A stretch of 64,000 bases of DNA from Chrysoperla carnea (taxonomy: Eukaryota > Arthropoda > Insecta > Neuroptera > Chrysopidae), in the NCBI RefSeq assembly GCF_905475395.1, contig NC_058339.1, forward strand, positions 56,057,172 through 56,121,171, in the 5' to 3' direction. A program made the translations under genes and the position numbers. The stretch's first letter is position 1. Each line of letters starts with the position of its first letter. Below are positions 58,888 to 64,000 of this stretch, in pieces. Below the pieces are notes generated by a model. That model was not told the origin of the DNA and did no database searches. It saw only the letters and a list, made by a program, of their open reading frames with translations.

Positions 58888-60910
58888 AAATCTATTTCGA
58901 GGGAGGGAAGTTTAACCACAAAGAAAGACAACTCCACCTAATATTAGTAAAGGATTTACTCGTAAAATATTTGAAACATATTTCGAAGATGAATATTATT
59001 GAATATATTTTTCGTATAATAAATTGATTACATACATGTATTAATGAAACCAGATAAAATTAATTAGTGACTATTATTTGTTATTAGTTCACTATAACTA
59101 GTATTAGAATCAACATGTAAGATAAAATTATAAAACGCAGCAACATTCATTATATATATTTTATGTCAATGTTAAAAAACAAGAGATGCTAAAATGCTGC
59201 TGTAATTATTGCTGTAATATAAAATAACTAATATTGGTACAAAGTAGTAGTAGAATGAAATACAAAATATTGTTTAATTTTACAATTATTAGTTTACAAA
59301 ATCTTATTGTTATCATGTCATTTTTTTCTACTACTGAATGAACGTACTATTATAAGCATACAGTTTTATTATTACGTTAAATAAAATTAATGATGAAAAA
59401 AAATTTGTTCAATTTTTTATATACAAACCTATTTTTGTGATTCTAGTAAAGGAGAAACTAAAATCTGGCATTTAAATTTATCTGGGTCTTATAGTATAAA
59501 ATCTGGTAACATCACGTAAAAGTTGATGTCAAATCGGCTGTATTTTAGTTATTTATTTTTTTTTTATTGAAATTAGGTAAGGCATAAGGATTAAGTACAA
59601 CTGGCACCGCTGTTGCGTTTACTGTATTTTCTTGTTATCATCCCCACTTCGTAAATTATGGATATTAGGATAGAGATAGAGATTAATTAGGGTAGAGATA
59701 AGGAGAACCATCTTAAATGGGGGAAATTTGAACAAGTATCCAGCGGTAAGGAGCAAAATATAGCAAACTATAACTCAAAAACTCACCAAAATAGCGCTAA
59801 CGTAGCAAGTGAGAATGATATATATACTTCTCTGTCCTTCTCAAACAAATTGTTTATATCTTTATTACTTTGTGTTTGATGTGAATTTCTCTGACAACTT
59901 GTTTAGATCTTTATCTTTTTCTTATTACTTCGAGCACTTCTTTTAAAACTTACACTTTTGGTTCACCACCTGCTAACGTGGCGCTACCAATTTGTCGCAT
60001 TCGACATACACTTTTTCATACACGAAGACTTTCTCCGTAGCTCTATCCAACATAATACAGATGAAAATTGATTATTTTAAAATCATTTTACAATTTTTGG
60101 AAATATAAATGTATAATTATTGCTAGATTTTTGTCGTTGCTAACATCGCACCAGATACTATTCTACAAATTTTCTTAGAAGTGAAATAATTAAGGTAAAA
60201 TATAAGAATGCATAGTAGAACTACGAATGAATTCCAAGTTCATAAATACGACTTCATCCATATATAAGATTACTGAATCTATAAATCATCTTATAAATAA
60301 ATGTAATGAAATATTAACTTTTACAAGCTTTTATTTAGTTTCAATTGTCAGTTGTTTGTAATTATGACCCGTTTCTCCAATCACTTTCACCATATTGAAT
60401 ATATATACGGGTTTTAGAAAAAAGATTTTATTATACTAAAAAATAGAAAATAATTTTTTTTAGGAGTCACTCATACATGACTAACTGTTAAAAAAACTTG
60501 AGAATCAGCTATGGGTGTTTGGATACAGGAAATGAGGAGATAAACGATGTGGAAATATTAAATTCCGGCGCAAAAGGAATTTCCAATAACCTGAAACATA
60601 ATTTAGTTAAAGTATGAGTTGATATGAAGACGCTGAAGTTTTTATAAAATTGAGGAAAAAAAGGAATGAAACTTTTCGGTTTCATTTTACCACCAACAAT
60701 AAGGTACCGAAATTAAATTAAAGTCTTTTCGACTTTAATTTAAAGGCTGTTCTACATATACACATATTTGATTGGCGTGAAACTTTAAAATTTTTTTAAG
60801 ACACCTTTTAAATATTTATTGGTGAAAAATAAATTTATAAAGAAAAGCGGTTTTCCAAATAAGAATGGTTAAAGTTACAATTGAATTTCAAACACTATTC
60901 ATATTTTATT
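58888..60910. other. Gene-free stretch with scattered repeat pieces
   Basis: Positions 60420-60490 share a phrase with 20233-20312. Positions 59580-60010 are less AT-rich and look TE-derived (TTGGTTCACCACCTG at 59957 resembles a hAT end) but no partner end was established. Nothing else was recognised. Confidence 0.35.
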
Positions 60911-61036
60911 TGCCCTGGGTATGTTTTGTTTTTCGAAAATCATGTTATTTTCTCAATTTTCATTCTTCACATCCAGGTACAGTGGAATAAGAAAAAGTGG
61001 ATGTGATCAATGAAAATTACAAAAGTACCCAGGGCA
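60911..61036. mobile_element. Hairpin element, about 45-bp interrupted stem
   Basis: TGCCCTGGGTATGTTTT at the left and AAAAGTACCCAGGGCA at the right are inverse, as are CAATTTTCATT..TTCACATCCA and TGGATGTGATCAATGAAAATT inside. The size and shape suggest a small MITE. A shorter hairpin, AATTAAAGTC TTTT GACTTTAATT, lies 180 bases upstream. Confidence 0.6.
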
Positions 61037-64000
61037 GGTAGGATAATCTATAAATATTTAAATATTGTCTTGTCATCTGTATATAACGAAGAACTAATTC
61101 ATGTTTTCTGTTTTTGTTTACTGAATTACCATAAAAACTTCAACACACAAAGATACAAAAGAAAAACTTGTGTAAAAAGGATCTCCATCATCTATGAAAA
61201 GTTACCTGATATCGTACCTGTAGTAATACCGCCTCTTAATTATAAGCTCTTATTCTTTTTCAAAACCATATAATAATTTAGAATTTTTGTTTCTCGTTGG
61301 TTATACGACCCGGTAAATTTTATTTTCACACTTATCTCGAAATCTCAAGTATCACATTTAAATAAACGAGGAAATACAGGAGCATGATTTGTAAGGTTTT
61401 AAAAAAAAACATAAATACATTTAGGACAACCTTTATTGAATGCATACTGGTCAATCGTTACACACAAGACGATACAATACAGTTTTTTACAACATATTTT
61501 GGTAATATATCGAAATCAAATATACCCCGTTAAATATATTATTATTTCTGCTGTGTAATTCTTACTTTTTTTAAAAGCACTTACCTTAAACTTAATTACT
61601 TGTTAATTTTTTTTTTATAAAGACAATAACATCTAATTTAATTATTATTAAAAATATATGCCATTTTAAACTTGAAAACTGATTTTTTTTAATATTATTT
61701 ATTTTATTCAATGTTCATGTTCATCATTTATCAAGTAATACTTAATTACTACCGCAACGACAGTTCAGACAGGCAGACTATTTTCAGACCATAATATTCC
61801 AAAAATTGTGGAACGGTTAATTCTATATAGTTTATAAATTAATATTATTAACATAGAAATATTTTGGCTTGAGATTGATTTGTATATATTTCTAATATCA
61901 TATTTTTTTATGTAATTTTTCTTTTTTTTTTTAAATAAATTTTTTTTCTTTTTTTTTAAACTTTTTACGTTTTTTTTTCCTGATTAAATTTACAAACATT
62001 TAGATGTTTAAAATGAAATTTGAGAATTCAGTTGATGGTTTTGATCTAGTTTTAAATCTTATAAAGTATTTTTACAGCCATATTTAAATTACGCTCTACA
62101 ATTTTTTTTTTCATCCTCGAAAAATGTGGATATCTTTTTTTTAAGAAAATACAATTATTAAACATCACAAGTTTACTGAATTTTTTTTGTTTTTCAACTA
62201 GAATCAAAAATCTCAACTAAAATATTTTTTAGTTTTGATTTCTAATATAAATATATATAATATATATTATTTATCTAATCTAGAATGTTTTAATTTTTTT
62301 TTTAATTTTAAAGTAACTGAAATGATTTTGGCTTGCCACCCTGGTCCCCTGAGTGCTCAGACAGGCTTAACAGTTTCAAATGTATATTAAATTTTGTTGT
62401 AAGCGACGATGTATGATACGAATGATTGATTACAAAAAACACAAATTGTAAAATTTTATGATCGTTAATGAATCCTTATTGTAAAATCCAAAGTATTTTT
62501 TTTATATATTCGTAGCATCTGAGCAATTTTCCTGATAAATATATAAGTATTAAATTTGCATTTATTAAATATTGCCAAAAGTTATGATATCAAAAATAAA
62601 TTAAAAAATAAATAAAAGACAACTTAATAAAAAATATATTATTAACCTGATTATAATTATTTTATAAGTAACAGTTTGAAGGCGTGAATTATTTTATAAA
62701 TTTTTGTTTAGAATTGTTACCACGTTTTTTTTTTTTAAATTGTCCTATAAATCAAAATTGATTTTTATATTTAGTTTTATTGTGTTTTAATACTATTTAT
62801 TTAAGTGTGCAAAAAATTTTGTACCAAAAATTTATTGAGCGTACACATCAATAATAAAATTATGTCACAGAATTTGTTGTTTTTTAATGTTTCGGACATT
62901 AATAATTCATTAGACTAGATAATAATTCTCGATAATACCAATGGGGAAAAATGATGCATAAACAGCCAGAAAAATGATATGAAATTAAGTATGAAGCTGT
63001 TGATATTCGAAAATTAATGCACCACTTATTTTTATTATTGCAATAATTGACAAAAATGTTACGAAAATAATTTTACTGAGTTTTTTTTTTGCGCAAAGCC
63101 TTTTTTAATTAGGTCACTCCATTTTAAATAAATATCACAGAATATACATTAAAATCAAAACATGAAGACTTGATTTGGTAATAATTTTAGAATACCATAA
63201 TATAATAAAATTAAAATACTTTAGATGCTGCTAAGCGCAAAGTAAAAAAGAAAAAAAAAAAAAAGATATATAGGAGCACCAAAATTTTGAACCGTCAAGA
63301 AAATTTATGGAACTGTTTTTAGTTGGTGTTTGTTTAGAAGTTCAAAGACGGAAATATGAAATCTCTCTAACTCCTAGGCCAGACGATTCAACCATATTTA
63401 CCATAAGATATATAAACAAATCGATGACAACTTTTGTTAAAAATTTTTCGAACATACATTTATTTTTTTATTTTTTTAATATTACTTATTTTGTACTTAA
63501 CTTAAGTCTACAGCCAGTTAGTTATAATACTTAGAGTGCTTCATTTTTTACTTAATTATACCAAAAACCCATAATTTATTAATTAAATTAAAAAAAAATT
63601 AACAACTAATTGTCAGTATTTTTATTAATTATTAATATAGTATTGCATTTAGTTAACATGAAAAAACAAAGCGTTTGATATACACGATTTTCTTTTAATA
63701 ATTTGTACATTTAATTTATGATTACATAATAATTATCTTAATATTATTAATTAATGAGCAAATAGTGACAAAGAAGCAAATATAATATTTTGGCACGAGA
63801 CTAATTTGGTCACTTTTACAGTTATGTGCACTTTACCGTTTGGAATTTGTTCAATTAACAACTAAAAAAAAAGAAAATAAAAAAAGGAGATTTTTTTATT
63901 TTCATTATTTCTAATATATTTTTATAAGAAATATACACAAAAAGCTTAATTATCAAGGCAAAAATTATATACAAAATGTATAAAAATTCAATGCTCTTTT
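61037..64000. other. Gene-free AT-rich stretch with long T and A runs
   Basis: Long T-runs (61915-61975, 62100-62150, 62290-62310) and no exon. One GC-richer island at 62325-62375 (GCCACCCTGGTCCCCTGAG) stands out but has no recognised role. It could be the 3' untranslated region of a gene that lies outside the window; I cannot tell. Confidence 0.35.

Noticed and set aside
59957-59971. TTGGTTCACCACCTG as the right end of the hAT element starting at 58443
   Set aside because: No target duplication fits there, whereas the end at 58879 is followed by a perfect copy of GTATAGGA.
1-64000. Gag/pol-type or other capsid-bearing element
   Set aside because: I found no recognisable LTR pair, integrase, protease or capsid reading in any frame.

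Overview
The window is nuclear DNA from an animal, almost certainly an insect. It is very AT-rich, its genes are split by GT/AG introns with small exons, and the proteins it encodes (trehalose-transporter-like MFS protein, synaptogyrin, CCDC40, G-protein alpha, PRPS-associated protein) are metazoan, with the closest recalled resemblances to insect sequences. I cannot name the order or species from sequence alone.

Five host genes can be built exon by exon. (1) A Tret1-like sugar transporter on the minus strand (677 to about 2700), whose first coding exon I could not find. (2) A CCDC40-type axonemal coiled-coil gene on the plus strand (12238-19991), 14 exons, 934 residues, every splice phase consistent. 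(3) A synaptogyrin on the plus strand (22803-31062), 5 exons, 222 residues, with a 5.4-kb first intron full of repeats. (4) A divergent heterotrimeric G-protein alpha subunit on the minus strand (44869-48705), 5 exons, 360 residues. (5) A phosphoribosyl-pyrophosphate-synthetase-associated protein on the plus strand (50661-56085), 5 coding exons, 359 residues. Genes 4 and 5 are head to head about 2 kb apart. The five genes share no obvious pathway; this is an ordinary stretch of insect chromosome, not an operon-like cluster.

The rest, roughly 60-70 percent of the window, is repeat-derived or low-complexity DNA. Region by region: 2.7-9.6 kb is a dense nest of hairpin elements, tRNA-derived heads and a 2.5-kb foldback structure; the synaptogyrin introns hold a TA-flanked MITE lying 14 bp from an internally deleted IS630/Tc1/mariner-type element and a hAT-like transposase fragment; 31-44.8 kb is gene-free with a clean non-autonomous Helitron (33290-33553), a mariner-like MITE (34051-34307), two further inverted-repeat elements and tandem repeats; the G-alpha introns hold a LINE 3' end, a tRNA-derived head and one copy of a dispersed family; 56-64 kb is gene-free and contains a 437-bp hAT deletion derivative with a perfect 8-bp target duplication. 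One dispersed family (called family A here) occurs five or six times in the 64 kb.

No new multi-gene system is evident. The items most worth a second look are the foldback nest at 6.6-9.1 kb, a hammerhead-ribozyme-like motif in an inverted pair at 41.1-41.5 kb, the divergent G-alpha, and the Tret1-like gene with no visible start.
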